Assembly: GCA_001643675.2 (NCBI GenBank) | Contig: LSRY02000010.1 | Span: 315,001 to 379,000, forward strand | Direction: 5' to 3' | DNA from: Monocercomonoides exilis | Taxonomy: Eukaryota; Preaxostyla; Oxymonadida; Polymastigidae | DNA: 64,000 bases | Shown here: one piece after another, positions 23,743 to 34,544 of the stretch | Numbering within the stretch: the stretch's first letter is position 1 | Layout of the letters: each line of letters starts with the position of its first letter | Program-made: the position numbers and the translations under genes | The notes under the pieces: model-generated | What the model saw: the letters and a program-made list of their open reading frames with translations, nothing else | What the model was told of the DNA's origin: nothing | Database searches by the model: none

Positions 23743-25054
23743 ATGACAGAGGAACAGATAGAAAACGACCAAATTCTTTTATGTTCAAATGTTCGCTCAA
23801 AAGCTTTCACTCAATCGCTTGAAGGAAAATTAAAGCAGGCATTTCCAGAAACAACTCAACTGAAAATATTGCGGAAAGAGTTTCCTGGCGGTGAAAGATA
23901 TCTTCGCATCATGGTCAATGAACAAATTGCACTGTTCGGAAAAGATTGCATATTTGTTGCAACACTCATAACGGACGATGATTTTATGGAATTCTTTCGA
24001 ATTGCTTACACTCTTGCAAGCCTTGGAAGTCGTTCAAGAATATTTATTATTCCATACATGAGCTACTCGGTTATGAATGAAAATTTAGCAGAGGGAGACG
24101 TCTCACACACAAAAGCAAACGCACAGTTATTTTCTGCATTGTCAACATATGGACTTGGGAATTCTTTCTTATTTTTGGATCTTCATTCTCAAGGTTTTCT
24201 TCATTATCTTGAAGGAAATTCTCTCCATGTGGAACTGCAGTCTTTTAACCTTCTAGCCGAAGGAATAAGACAAGCTGGATATATCCAGGATAAAGTCGTT
24301 TTTGCCTCAGCTGATCTGGGAAGACCAAAGATTATTGACAAATTTGCAAAAACATTTAAGGCATCAATTGCATTCGTAAGAAAAGCAGCCCATACAGGAA
24401 ATGGAGAGCCAACGCCAATGGAAGTGATTGGAGATGTGAAAGGAATGAATGTTGTGATCTATGATGATATGATTCGTTCTGGAAAAACTATACTGAACGC
24501 AGCTGAACAACTGATAAAGGCTGGCGCCTTATCGGTTAAAGTTGTTGTTTCACATCTTTGCTCTCCTGATGACGTTCTGTTGAAAATAGTCCATTGCGTA
24601 TGTCTTTTGTTATCCATTTTGAATTTTTTTTTTATTTTTGATTTCGAAAATATTCTTTTTTTTTTTATGTATTTTGAATGAATTGTAAATAATCAAACTT
24701 ATTAAACAACAATTCTGTTTCCAGCCTTACATTTCTCATCTTGTGTGCACCAACAGCCATCCATCAACAAACTCTCCTGTCGTGCTGGAGAACAGTCCTT
24801 CATTCTTCACCATCGTCGATGTGAGCGATCTGTTTGTTGATGCCATCTATCGCATCTTCCGCCCCCAGTACATCCCCGCCCTCAGTCAGACACCTTCATT
24901 TTTCGCACAGCAGTTCCAGCCTTCCTCCCACCTATCATCACAGGGCCATTTCGTCGGCAGCTTCGGTCAGTTCGGCTCGACCAGCATGCCTCACATCCAT
25001 TTTCCAGTCAGCGAGCACGCCACACTCCCACTCGAAGGCGGCATCGCTGCACCT

Positions 25055-25087
<33 letters not shown>

Positions 25088-25330
25088 AAGACGCAGGCAG
25101 CAAGCGGAGAAGGAGAGCAGGAGATGCCGTCGCCTGAGCCAGAAAAGATCCCTTCAACTTTTTCGTGGAGAGGCACACCGTCTCCGCTGGATGGCATGCC
25201 TTCTCAGAAAGATAACACTGTCAATGCATCACCTTCCACAGTAGCCACACAGCCACCTGTGTCGCAAGAAGCTGGCGCGCCTTCTTCTGTTCCGAGCATT
25301 CTGCATGTCACTTCTGGTTCTTCTCAATAG
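23743..25330 (+). CDS. Ribose-phosphate pyrophosphokinase (PRPP synthetase)
   Basis: Exons 23743-24597 and 24725-25330 (intron 127 bp, GTATGT...TTTCCAG) give 486 residues. It makes PRPP from ribose 5-phosphate and ATP in the cytosol, feeding nucleotide salvage. Seen: FPGGERYLRI near the N-terminus, LFLDLHSQGF, ADLGRPKIIDKFAKTF in the catalytic loop region, and the PRPP-binding motif VVIYDDMIRSGKT. The core (about residues 1-335) has near-normal family length. About 150 extra residues follow with an AQAQAQAQ run (CAGGCA repeats near 25057-25090) and Pro/Ser-rich sequence, unlike typical enzymes. The segment SHTKANAQLFSAL lies where the ATP-binding flexible loop is expected but is not a standard match, so regulation or activity may differ. 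The gene is divergent from the RRM gene. Confidence 0.88.
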
Positions 25331-26783
25331 ATGCTGCGCAAAGCGAGCGAACGAGCAAGGAGCGTATAAAGGTGAATGGAGAAAGCATGAGTAGGTATTC
25401 TGTTACTTGAATCTCTGCTTTGGAATATTTAAATATTTATTTAGGCGCAAACAATGAAATAAATCATAGAGCCATTTTATTACAACTCTCTTTCACTTCG
25501 TTTGAAAGCATTTATTTTTTATATTTTCTTTTTATTCTAGTTTTAATTTTCTCTTGTTTTTCTTTCCTTCTTTTTAATATTTTCGTCTATCTCATTTCTG
25601 CCCCTCTTCTTCTGTGGTAAATATCCACAATATGTGTGCTGCTTCTGCTCTCGTTGAGAGCTCATTCTCAATTTTGAGATTGTTTTTGAACTAATTTCAA
25701 AAAAATGAAATTAAAAAAAATGGAAGGAAGTATTCTGTATGTAATTCTGTTTTGGACATAGAAAATAGATAAATGCGATGTGAACGATCTGATTAAACCA
25801 ACAGTAGAACAATCTGAATAAGGAATATGAAAAGGAAAATTACACATAATTCACAAATGAAATAAGTGTTTGTAAAAAAATCTTCAAAACAATTAGCAAA
25901 ATGTTGGGTTTGAAGGTAGATGACGCAAAAAAAGAAAAGACAAAACACAATGAAGCAGCATCACAAAGTGCCAACTGGATCGTGCTGATCTCAGAAAGTG
26001 CTGAACCAAACAAAGATGAAACAAGAAACAAGAATCAAATCAGAATGATTGAAACAATCGAACTGTAACAATAAAAAAATTGAATAGAAAGAAACGAAAA
26101 GAAAAGGAAAAAAGAAAAAAAGAAATATGTTCAACAACAATTTGACACTTGTTGCTTCAAGCCAACTTCACCTCATAAATCACAAATGGAATGAATGAAT
26201 GAATGAACTTATGAGTTATTCCTCCCTGTGGAACATGCCTTATTCCATCTTTCTCCTCCTTCCTTTTGAAATACTCTTTTTCCCTGTACAATTTTTCTGT
26301 GCATTTTTAACCGATTTCAACACATCACAAATGCACATACACTCCTGCTAATATGATTTCTCGCTTAGCAAAAGGAAATAAAATTAAAAAATTAACCAGA
26401 ACCAAAAAAGAACAATCCAACAAATGCTTGTGCGGCTGCCATTAAACAGAAAGAACAGAGCAAGCGATAAAAGTTCTGAATAAGAAAAAGATAAAAACAT
26501 ACAACAACAAACATATATGAATAGCATATAGGAAGCAAAATTCAAAAAAAATAAAAAAATAAAAAATAAAAAATATAAAATAAGAGAGAGAGAGAGAGAA
26601 AGTTTAAAAAAATGAAGATAAAGTCCGATTTCTAGTCGTGTCCGTTGGTTTCATTCGGCAAAGTAGCGAAAGAGAAATTGGCTGCATACAATGCATGCAT
26701 TTAACATAGTGTGATTGTTATATTATCCACCTCGTCTATTCCTTCGTAATGCTTCAAAAACTGATTCATCTATTTTCCTCTTC

Positions 26784-26814
<31 letters not shown>

Positions 26815-26906
26815 CTTCCCTCCCTCTCTTCCACTCTTCCACTCCCATTCCCGCTCCCCTATCTCCTCTCACACCCAAACATCCTCTACACCCAGATCCC
26901 ATCCTT
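25331..26906. other. Convergent intergenic region with microsatellites
   Basis: Between the 3' ends of the PRPP synthetase and triple-SH3 genes. AT-rich, with a (GA)n tract near 26583-26600 and a (TC)n tract near 26788-26814. No gene or RNA recognised. Confidence 0.5.
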
Positions 26907-28751
26907 CTAATTGATCTTCTTCAGCAGCTCCGCAATGGTGTTCCTCTGCTCCTCTGCCATCTTCTCGTGCTTCCTCAACTCTGTCAGTAGCTCGCTGTTC
27001 TGCTGGCACAGACGCGTGTTCAGCTCCACCAGCGCATCCATCTTCTGCAGCATCGCCGCTGCCTCTGCTGCCCCAAACGGAACTGAGCTGGCAGACAATG
27101 AAGAAAACGAAGACGATGAGGAGGAGGAGGAGGAGGCGCCGATGCGATCAACCACAATTTCACCTGGAAGCAGCTGGCTCCTCTTCTTCCTTACGAGCAC
27201 GCCCCGCATCTCCTTCGGCAGCGCTTTTAAGAAATTGCTGGGGCACATCCCTTTCGCCCCCAGCGCGTTCTGGCACACCCACCAGTCGCCTTTCTCCTTC
27301 ACCACACGCAGCTTCTCCTTCGCCTTCGCCGCCAGTAGCTTTTTGCTCCCCTCTGGCGGCACAAAGTCGTACAGCACGACGCAGTAGCTGTTTCTGTCTT
27401 CCTCCAGCACTTCCACAGTCACCTCGTCCTCTGCTCCTTTTGCTTCTTCTCTTTTTGCTTCTTCTCCTTTCACTTCGTCAGGTTTAGCTTGTTCTGCTTT
27501 TGCTGCTGCTCTAATCTCTGCCGTCTGCACTGCCTCCATTTGGATTTGCTTTGCTGTTTCTGCTTGTTTCTGCCTCTCTTCTTCTTTGCAGCGCTCTTCT
27601 TCGGCTTTTCTCTCCATTTCTTTCTTTGCTTTCTCTTCTTTCTCTTTCTCTTCTTTCTTTATTCTTTCTTTTTCCTCTTTCTCCTCTTTCTCTTTCTTTG
27701 CTTTCTCTTCTTTCTCTTTCTCTTCTTTCTTTATTCTTTCTTTTTCCTCTTTCTCCTCTTTCTCTTTCTTTGCTTTCTCTTCTTTCTCTTTCTCTTCTTT
27801 CTTTATTCTTTCTTTTTCCTCTTTCTCCTCTTTCTCTTTCTTTGCTTTCTCTTCTTTTTCTCTTTCTTCTCTTTCTCTTTCTTCTCTTTCTCTTTCTTCT
27901 CTTTCTCTTTCTTCTCTTTCTCTTTCTTCTCTTTCTTCTCTTTCTCTTTCCTCTTTTTCTTTTTCTTCTTTTTCTTCTTTTTCCTTTTGTTCTCTTTCTT
28001 TCTTTTCTCTTTCTTCTTTTTCTTCCTCTTCTTTCTTTCTCTTTTCTTCCTCCTCGTTATTCTGAAGTTCTTCATCTTCTTTGTCGCTTTTATCTTCTTC
28101 TTCTGATTCTGATTCTTTGTCTTTGTCTTTTTTCTCATTATCTTCTTCTTCCTCAGCTTTTGTGGCAGGTGATGGAGATGGCTGTGGTGCTGTTGAAGGA
28201 CTTGATACTTGTGAAATGAATCCAGCTCCTCCTGGTGCTTTTCGAAGATATGATCCTGGGCAAAGACCTTTGCGACCGCTTTCATCTTCGCATGTCCACC
28301 ATCCTCCTTGTTTCAAAATAACTTTCACTCGTTGTCCTTTTGTAAGAGGAAGAAATTTCTGATCGTTGCTTGGATTCTTATAACTCGCAACTGCATCACA
28401 AAATTCTGGTTCGCTTGTTCCTTGATTTGATATCGCCCTCAAATAAGATGTTGGAAGATATCCTTGAAAAAATAATATCATAAATCGATATAAATAAAAT
28501 GAGAGTCGTTGTCAACTAACGTCCGATAATATACCTTGTTTTCCTTCTTTGTTTATGCAAACAGCCCAACCTTTTGTCTGTTCTTTCATAAATTTTACGC
28601 GATCTCCCTTTGTCGCAGATAAAAATTTTGTTGGCTGTAAAATATCATGTTTTTTAATTTATTCAAAAAAATAACAACTAGGAAAATGCATGCAAACATC
28701 TTTTGATGCATAGTTCGCAATAACTTCGTGCGTTGGCTGGATAGTTGTCAT
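26907..28751 (-). CDS. Triple-SH3 adaptor-like protein with charged repeat and coiled coil
   Basis: Exons 28751-28698, 28634-28535 and 28462-26907 give 569 residues; introns are 63 and 72 bp with GTTTGC and GTATAT donors. SH3-1 (about residues 7-60) includes HEVIANYASKD, GWAVCINKEGKQGYLPTSYL. SH3-2 (about 72-125) has CDAVASYKNPSND, GGWWTCEDESGRKGLCPGSY. SH3-3 (about 420-475) has YCVVLYDFVPPEG, GDWWVCQNALGAKGMCPSNF. Between the second and third lies about 250 residues of Glu/Lys-rich helix with a 24-residue tandem repeat. A C-terminal heptad-like helix (LCQQNSELLTELRKHEKMAE) suggests dimerisation. It probably acts as a scaffold linking proline-rich partners, perhaps at the cortex or cytoskeleton; partners are unknown. 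Confidence 0.82.
27625..27840 (-). repeat. 72-bp tandem repeat, three units
   Basis: Units begin at 27625, 27697 and 27769 and a partial fourth at 27841. They encode a 24-residue Lys/Glu unit (KERIKKEEKEKEEKAKKE...) in the SH3 protein. The exact copies suggest recent slippage or unequal exchange. Confidence 0.9.
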
Positions 28752-28835
28752 GAATCTTATCGTACTATGGTATAATTAATCAGTCCCGTTTTTAAATTCG
28801 TTTGTAATCAATTGAACAAAATTTTTAAACTGAAC

Positions 28836-29746
28836 ATGGGATTTCTAAGCATAACGTCATTTAATATTGATGCATCTACTGTATCGTTCAAGGATATTTT
28901 GAAAACGAATCATAAATTAACATTATGGAGAATTTTTATCATATTTTGGATGCTTTTTTTCTTAGTTACTTGTGGAATATGTTTGTGTATTTATGTTGTA
29001 TCATAAAAAATAATGTAATGTCTATTATTAGGGCAAAATCTTGACATTAGATATCTTACAAAGCAGTCATATTTGATGACATTGTTGTATTTTATAGTGT
29101 GACGTTATTTTCTAATTTTTGAAGAAAATGTTTTTAACAATCCAAATTCTTTTATCGTTTATGGCTCAATAGCTCGTTATTCCATTGCGAATCGAAAAAA
29201 GGACCAAAACAAGCACAAATACAAAATCTTCAGAAAGTTCAAATTGTAATGATGTTCCATTTCGATCAAAACTTGCTTATATTTTCGCAATGATTGGAAT
29301 GAATTCTGCTATAACTGCTACTTTTGTATATTGGATACTATTGAGGAAATCTTTACCTTATCTTCCGCCTCTTTATTATTGGTGGTTCGGAATCAATCCT
29401 CATGGATTGAGTTTTGTTCTAATATTTATTGATGTAGTGTATTTCACGAACATTACGTTTTCATATTCTCATTGCATATATGCAATTATCTACTATGTAT
29501 TGTATACTTTGATGATGACATTCAACTTCTTTCTTACCAAAGAGTTTGTTTTGAAGTATTGTTTTTTTATATATAAATATAATTATTAATCCATTCTCCA
29601 GATGGTTGTATCCGGTTCTTGACATTTATTCAAAGACAGCCAAAATTATTTACCCATGCTTAGCAATCTCTGTAACTTTTATCCATTCATTACTTACCTT
29701 CTTTTGCAGGCTTAGAAGAAGGATTAATAAGTCCAAATCTGAATAA
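28836..29746 (+). CDS. Multipass membrane protein, FAR-17a/AIG1- or rolling-stone-like
   Basis: Exons 28836-28980, 29032-29096, 29173-29543 and 29602-29746 (introns 51, 76 and 58 bp) give 241 residues in exact frame. Start ATG 28836, stop TAA. About six hydrophobic segments are visible: WRIFIIFWMLFFLVTCGI, YLMTLLYFI, LAYIFAMIGMNSAITATFVY, GLSFVLIFIDVVYFTNITF, CIYAIIYYVLYTLMMTFNFF and ISVTFIHSLLTFFC. The LDIRYLTKQSYLMTLLYF segment resembles the LTNWT...LYF pattern of AIG1/FAR-17a and rolling-stone proteins, and NPHGLSFVLIFID resembles their conserved His/Asp segments. The C-terminus is basic (RRRINKSKSE). Assignment is by pattern only; a fatty-acid-ester hydrolase role as in AIG1 would be speculation. 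Confidence 0.6.
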
Positions 29747-30011
29747 TCTTTAAAACAACGTATGTATATTATGAAAGTATTTATTATAAGTTTTTTTAAT
29801 AATCCTTCTTTGTTTAAACAAGTTCCATTTTATCTTTTATGTGAATTTTTCTTTCTCAACATAAAAGTTTATTGTATATTTAATGTTGGTTAATTTGATC
29901 TATGATTTTTTTTTATTTTAATTCATGCATCTGCAAGTAAAAATCCTGCATTTTTGCTCGGGAATAATTCAATAAGTCGTTTAAAAAATAATTTTCCTGA
30001 AAAGAATTGTG

Positions 30012-30719
30012 ATGATTTCAGAGACGGATAGGCTTCATTTGGCGGAAGCAATTCCTTCTCCATGGCAAAATTCAATATTTCAGGTGAAAGAATCAACAAA
30101 ACAATCGCAATCAATACCAACAGAAATAAAATTTCCAAATCCTCCTGGAACAACAAGCGTAGAAGTTTGTGGAAATTGGGACGAATGGAGAACAAGAACA
30201 ATTCTTGAATTCTTTTCTTCAGAAAACATATGGCATTGCTTCATTTCTCTTCCTGTTGGAATATATCAATGTAAATTTTTAGTTAATGGAGTTTATTGGG
30301 TTGTGACAAATATGCTTCCAATGCTTACAGATGAAGGAGGCAACAATAACAATCAAATATTTGTTAAAGACATCAATGACAAAATCACTGAAATTGATGT
30401 AGCCGCAACGGGAATTGGAGATAAGCCGGAAACTGTATCTTCAGTCGAACCCCCTCCAATTTATAAAATGTACTTTAGTGAAGCCCACATGCGACATCGT
30501 GAGTTTACTCCTTCTCCATCTCCTGAACAATCATCAATGAATTTTGACCAATGCATAAGTGTCGATTCAAAAGAAATCCATTATGATCATTCCAGCGTTC
30601 CGATTGATGATCATGAAGGCGAGCAGATCCATTTGAACGAAATAACAGCGCAGCAAGCAAGAATCCAACAATCAACAAATAATAAGCAAGCTTGTACAGG
30701 AAAGTGCACTATCTTGTGA
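30012..30719 (+). CDS. CBM48/AMPK-beta-like glycogen-binding protein with CaaX-like C-terminus
   Basis: Intronless, 235 residues from ATG 30012 to TGA 30717. Residues about 36-115 form an AMPK1-CBM/CBM48 domain: PTEIKFPNPPGTTSVEVCGN then WDEWRTR, WHCFISLPVGIYQCKFLVNG and VTNMLPMLTDEGGNNNNQIF. These match the starch/glycogen-binding fold of AMPK beta subunits. The rest is acidic and polar, with no clear AMPK-beta C-terminal (ASC) domain. The chain ends CTGKCTIL; CTIL fits a CaaL box, so prenylation and membrane attachment are plausible. It could target a kinase or phosphatase to glycogen or membranes. Partner genes are not next to it. Confidence 0.72.
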   Translation: MISETDRLHLAEAIPSPWQNSIFQVKESTKQSQSIPTEIKFPNPPGTTSVEVCGNWDEWRTRTILEFFSSENIWHCFISLPVGIYQCKFLVNGVYWVVTNMLPMLTDEGGNNNNQIFVKDINDKITEIDVAATGIGDKPETVSSVEPPPIYKMYFSEAHMRHREFTPSPSPEQSSMNFDQCISVDSKEIHYDHSSVPIDDHEGEQIHLNEITAQQARIQQSTNNKQACTGKCTIL

Positions 30720-30897
30720 AGTGATTTTCGGTATCTCGATGGTATTTCATTTTTAATATATTTTTACAAACATAAGAATAACTCGAACTGGACTCTGATA
30801 AAATCGATCTCTTTTTACTCATTTGCATTCGCTTTCTTAGATTTTTTATTGTTGTTGAAATGTTAAAGGTGAAATGATTGAAATTTTTGTGGAATAT

Positions 30898-31458
30898 TTA
30901 AATGTCAGTATCCTCTGAAGAAATAAGTTCAGGCTTAATATCATCAGTATCTTCGAAAGCTAAAAAGAATGGTATAACAATAACCATTGAAGAAAGAAAT
31001 AATACTTATTAAATAAATTTTTGAAAAAATAATACTTGGTCTCATATAACTCATTGCAGGTGTGGATAATTCCCCAACTGGCCTTGAAATATTAACATGG
31101 ATAACTTGCCCAAACAAAACACTTTCATTCATGTTAAAAATAGCTTCGGCTGCATCGTCAGCGCTTTCGAATTCCACAAAAGCATATCCTCTATGTTTTC
31201 CTATTTTAAAAATCAAAAATAAAATTAATGATAAATTTAATTTGTTTGAAAACGAGATTTTCAAGTATTTCAAGCCTGCGTCTTCATTTGGAAATGTTAT
31301 ATTTACCAATTCCCCAAAAGTCCCAAAAACTTAATCAAACAAATAATTTTTGTTCAATTAATGTTAAATTGAAAAGGCAATATTCAAAAACCATTATATA
31401 AAACAGATCTATCAACATTTTCATGTAATCCCCCAACGTAAAGGGTTCGTTTGTCCAT
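30898..31458 (-). CDS. Small single-RRM protein, PPIE-RRM-like
   Basis: Exons 31458-31392, 31329-31276, 31200-31036 and 30959-30898 give 115 residues. The RRM fills most of it: [40 protein letters not shown], and [18 protein letters not shown]. The last matches the MNESELFG...V signature of the RRM in cyclophilin E. There is no cyclophilin domain; instead an acidic tail ends at TAA 30898. Intron 2 (31275-31201, 75 bp) needs a GC donor (GCTTGA); it has no stop in frame, so retention would still give a protein. The gene is head-to-head with the PDI-like gene, only 51 bp away. A spliceosomal or mRNP role is likely by family. Confidence 0.78.
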
Positions 31459-31509
31459 AAATTTTTAATGAAAAATTTAATAAGAATGATATGGTTTTTG
31501 ATCGAAAAG

Positions 31510-32433
31510 ATGAATGCTTTTCTTTTTGGAATCGGTCTTATCATACAATTTAAAGTTACAGCAAGTGACTTAATACATTTAAATCAGAAATCTTTTCAAA
31601 GAGAAGTCCTTGAAAAAGAAAATACATTTTTTATAAGTTTGAGGAAAAAATGTTAATGTTAATGTTAATGATTTAAATTATTATCTTTTAAAGTATTTCA
31701 CGGAATAAATTGTCCTGCATGTCATCAAGCAATGCCTGCAATGGAAAAGCTTGCAAGTAATATGCGAGATATCGGTATAAAAGTTGGAGCTGTTGATGTT
31801 GGAATTTGTCCTGCACTAGCAGCAACATATCAAACATATACAATACCTCAATTTATTCTTTTTCGTCCAAACAAAGATCCTTTGCTGTACACACGAGATC
31901 GTACAGCAAAGGCAATGGGAAAATATATTTTGAAGCATCAAGTTGGAAAAAAGCAAGTTGCACTTCTTGAAGACAATAAGTCGATTGATAAATTTTTCAA
32001 TGTAACAAGCAAAATTCCAAGAATACTTCTTTTATCATCAAAGCCTACTGTTCCACCAATCTTTAAAGAGGCTTGCTTCAAGCAGCGAAAAGGACTTAAA
32101 TGTGGTTTTGTGGGTAAAAACTTCAACTCATTGGAATCTGTATCTGAACGTTTGAACAAAATTGGGAATTTCAACCTTTCAGAAGTGAAGTATCCTTCTT
32201 TGTTAGCAATTTCTGAAGTGGAAAATAGCAATGAACATTTTCAGCATAGAATTGAGTCATTTAAAGGTGATATATCATTTGATGATGTTTTTAAATTTAT
32301 GCAATCTCATTCAAATGAAATGCAATGGAAAATTGAAGAAGGAAATAAGGAAAAGGATGAAAAGAAATTGTTGACAAACGAACAAACAAACGCAACAACC
32401 GCGGGAATTGATGGAGTTAAAAATGATTTGTGA
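31510..32433 (+). CDS. ER thioredoxin/PDI-like protein with CPAC motif and KNDL end
   Basis: Exons 31510-31636 and 31694-32433 (57-bp intron, GTTTGAG donor) give 288 residues. An N-terminal hydrophobic segment (MNAFLFGIGLIIQFKVTAS) looks like a signal peptide. Across the splice junction comes FFIIFHGINCPACHQAMPAM, with the CxxC active site as CPAC, then a Trx-fold continuation (VGAVDVGICPALAATYQTYT, IPQFILF with the cis-Pro). A second half without cysteine pairs follows. The C-terminus ends VKNDL, similar to KDEL-type retrieval signals. It probably makes or shuffles disulfides in the ER lumen. An in-frame ATG at 31468 could give a longer N-terminus, leaving almost no promoter space. Confidence 0.78.
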
Positions 32434-32674
32434 TGCAAAAACATTTGCGTTTTTCTGGTATGTTTTAGTATTCATGGTGATTCATAACTTAATTTTGTTG
32501 ATTTATATTTTTTTCGTGAATCATTTCATTTGTGGCGATCCTTTTTCAATCATTGTTTCTTTCTCCCTTATAAAATGATTTTGAGAAGGGCTGTTTAATA
32601 AAAGGTTAAAAATTTGAAAATGAGAAGTATTTTTTAAACCCACAGTTGATTTCATTTTGATCTAATTTTGCAAC

Positions 32675-33350
32675 ATGGTTTGTTTACTGTTTTATTGAAG
32701 AACATATTTCATTGTATTGTATGTGAATTTCATTCTAAAATAAAACTGTTTTTGGATAAATGCATTTTTGCCAAAGGCTGCACCACCAACAACTGAACAA
32801 TTGAAAGAAGCATTTTATCTTTTTGATAACGATAAAGATGGAGAAGCTCCATGGCAAGATTTACAAATAGGTAAAATATAATGTTGTTTTGTCTAATGTT
32901 ATTTAAATGTTGTTTTATCAGGCATGAACGCTTTAGGATTCACTCCAACACCTGACCAAATATCTGCATGCTTCAAGCAGGCTAAAGTGGATCCAAACAA
33001 ACCCATGAAGCAAATGGATTTCATTCATCTTATGCAAGAAGTTGTAAAGTTACCAAGTGATGAACCTGCACTTTTAGAGGCCTTTAAAGTATTTGACAGG
33101 GAACACACTGGATTTGTTAACATCGCAGACTTAAGAAAAGTAATGGAAAGTATTCCCGATCGTCTAGAAGATGCGCAGATTGATGCAATGATGAAAGAAG
33201 CAGGTTTGTATTTTGTTTGCATTAATAGATAAAAAAATATTTTTGATTCAATTTTAATTTTTCACAAATGTTAAATTTATTGCAGATGATGGAACAGGAA
33301 AAATTGAATATGCAAATTTTGTGAAAGTTATGATTGGACAACCTAAATAA
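32675..33350 (+). CDS. EF-hand protein, calmodulin/myosin light chain-like
   Basis: Exons 32675-32677, 32777-32870, 32922-33203 and 33286-33350 give 147 residues. The first exon is only the ATG, followed at once by a GTTTGT donor; the next exon continues with AAPPTTEQLKEAFYLFDNDK. EF1 (DNDKDGEAPWQD) ends in Asp instead of Glu. EF3 (VFDREHTGFVNIADL) and EF4 (ADDGTGKIEYANF) lack several acidic ligands, and EF2 is unrecognisable. It has calmodulin length, but the poor loops favour an essential-light-chain or CaM-like role in binding an IQ motif rather than strong Ca sensing. Stop TAA. Confidence 0.8.
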
Positions 33351-34304
33351 AATGATTATGTTGAATGAATTGTTTGATTTGATCAATTTTGGTAAGTTTT
33401 TTAATTTCTATCAAATTTCAAAAAATAAGAATAATAAATCCAGTGGAATTTTTTGAATTACATTTTTATTTTTATAAAGAGAATTTTAGTATGTTTATTA
33501 AAGTGATGAAATATCGTAAATTAAAGGAAACTTTTTATTATTAAAATCAGTTTCGAAATTTTTGACGAGTGGAAAAACACAACTTTAATAAACAACTTAG
33601 AAAGTGGGAACAAAACGTCCACTTGAAAAAGACTTTTATTGAATTATTTTTTTTAAGAAAATTCAGTAATAAGTTATAATAAATTTATTGTTGTGGTGAA
33701 TGAAAAGAAATGAAATTGTTTGAAGACAAAAAAATCCTAAACTTTATTTGAAAGGTAAAAATTGAAAATTGGGAAAAAAAAATTACATTGGATACTCATT
33801 TTCAAATGCAGATTAACCATCTCCTGCTTCTTAACTGCTGCAACTGCTGCTGGAATCAGAGTCTTCCACAAAGGTGGTCATTGAATCATCTTCTTTCTTA
33901 GTGACACTTGATTCATCATCGCATCCTTTATCAACGGTTGGAAGTGTGTTCATAATTTTTTTCAACATAATTTGTGAAAGAATAGTTCAATGATGAATGA
34001 AACATGAAATGTGCAATGAAATCATCAAAGAATTTTTTGTTTTATTTATTTTTATTTTTTTTTTTTGAATTTTCGAATAAAAGAATGAGGTTCCATCAAA
34101 ACGCTTTTAACTTTGAAGTATTTTGAACATCATTATTGTTGCATTGTCTCTGAATTGGAGTGAAAAACCATTTTTTCTTGTGCTTCGAACATCGTTAATC
34201 CTTCATTTTATGTATGTTTCCGATAAGTTCGATGAAATAACTTGAAAAACAAGAGAAAGTTTAATTTATATGTGTGATTATTTTTGAAAACATTTGGCAA
34301 GTTC
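33351..34304 (-). other. AT-rich stretch with a 45-codon minus-strand frame
   Basis: Mostly featureless. The frame 33968-33831 (minus) encodes 45 residues: MLKKIMNTLPTVDKGCDDES, then an acidic segment ending SDSSSSCSS at TAA. Its composition is more protein-like than its surroundings. It may be a small gene or a last-exon remnant cut off by the transposon fragment at 34305. Confidence 0.3.
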
Positions 34305-34490
34305 CAAGTATATGGACCATCGATAAAAAAATTTTTATATATTTTTATCGAAACAAAATGGAATATTAATTTATTTAAAATTAGTTGTTTTTGTCGAAAA
34401 AGTGTTTTTAACAATTTTCCATTTTTCTTTTGATCTATCCCATAACATTTTCTTGTTTTTAACAGGTTTGAAATATTTGTTTATTGTTCG
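34305..34490 (-). repeat. Solo copy of the Merlin element 5' end
   Basis: Near-identical, inverted, to 39970-40165, the upstream end of the Merlin transposase. The match stops abruptly at TTTGGCAAGTTCC, which marks the probable element terminus. An internal inverted pair (CGATAAAAA...TTTTTATCG) lies near that end. Confidence 0.8.
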
Positions 34491-34544
34491 AAATAAACTA
34501 TATTCGAACTTTAATGTTATTTGGATAGAATAAAAATCGATTAT

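Noticed and set aside
27489-28219. Long plus-strand Phe/Leu/Ser-rich frames
   Set aside because: Mirror images of the Glu/Lys-rich repeat of the triple-SH3 gene on the minus strand.
23743-33350. Idea that the host itself reads TAA/TAG as Gln
   Set aside because: Host genes end at TAA or TAG at expected C-termini (EF-hand, PRPP synthetase, SH3, NOT3, GYF), with dense further stops after them, and Gln is encoded by CAA/CAG throughout.
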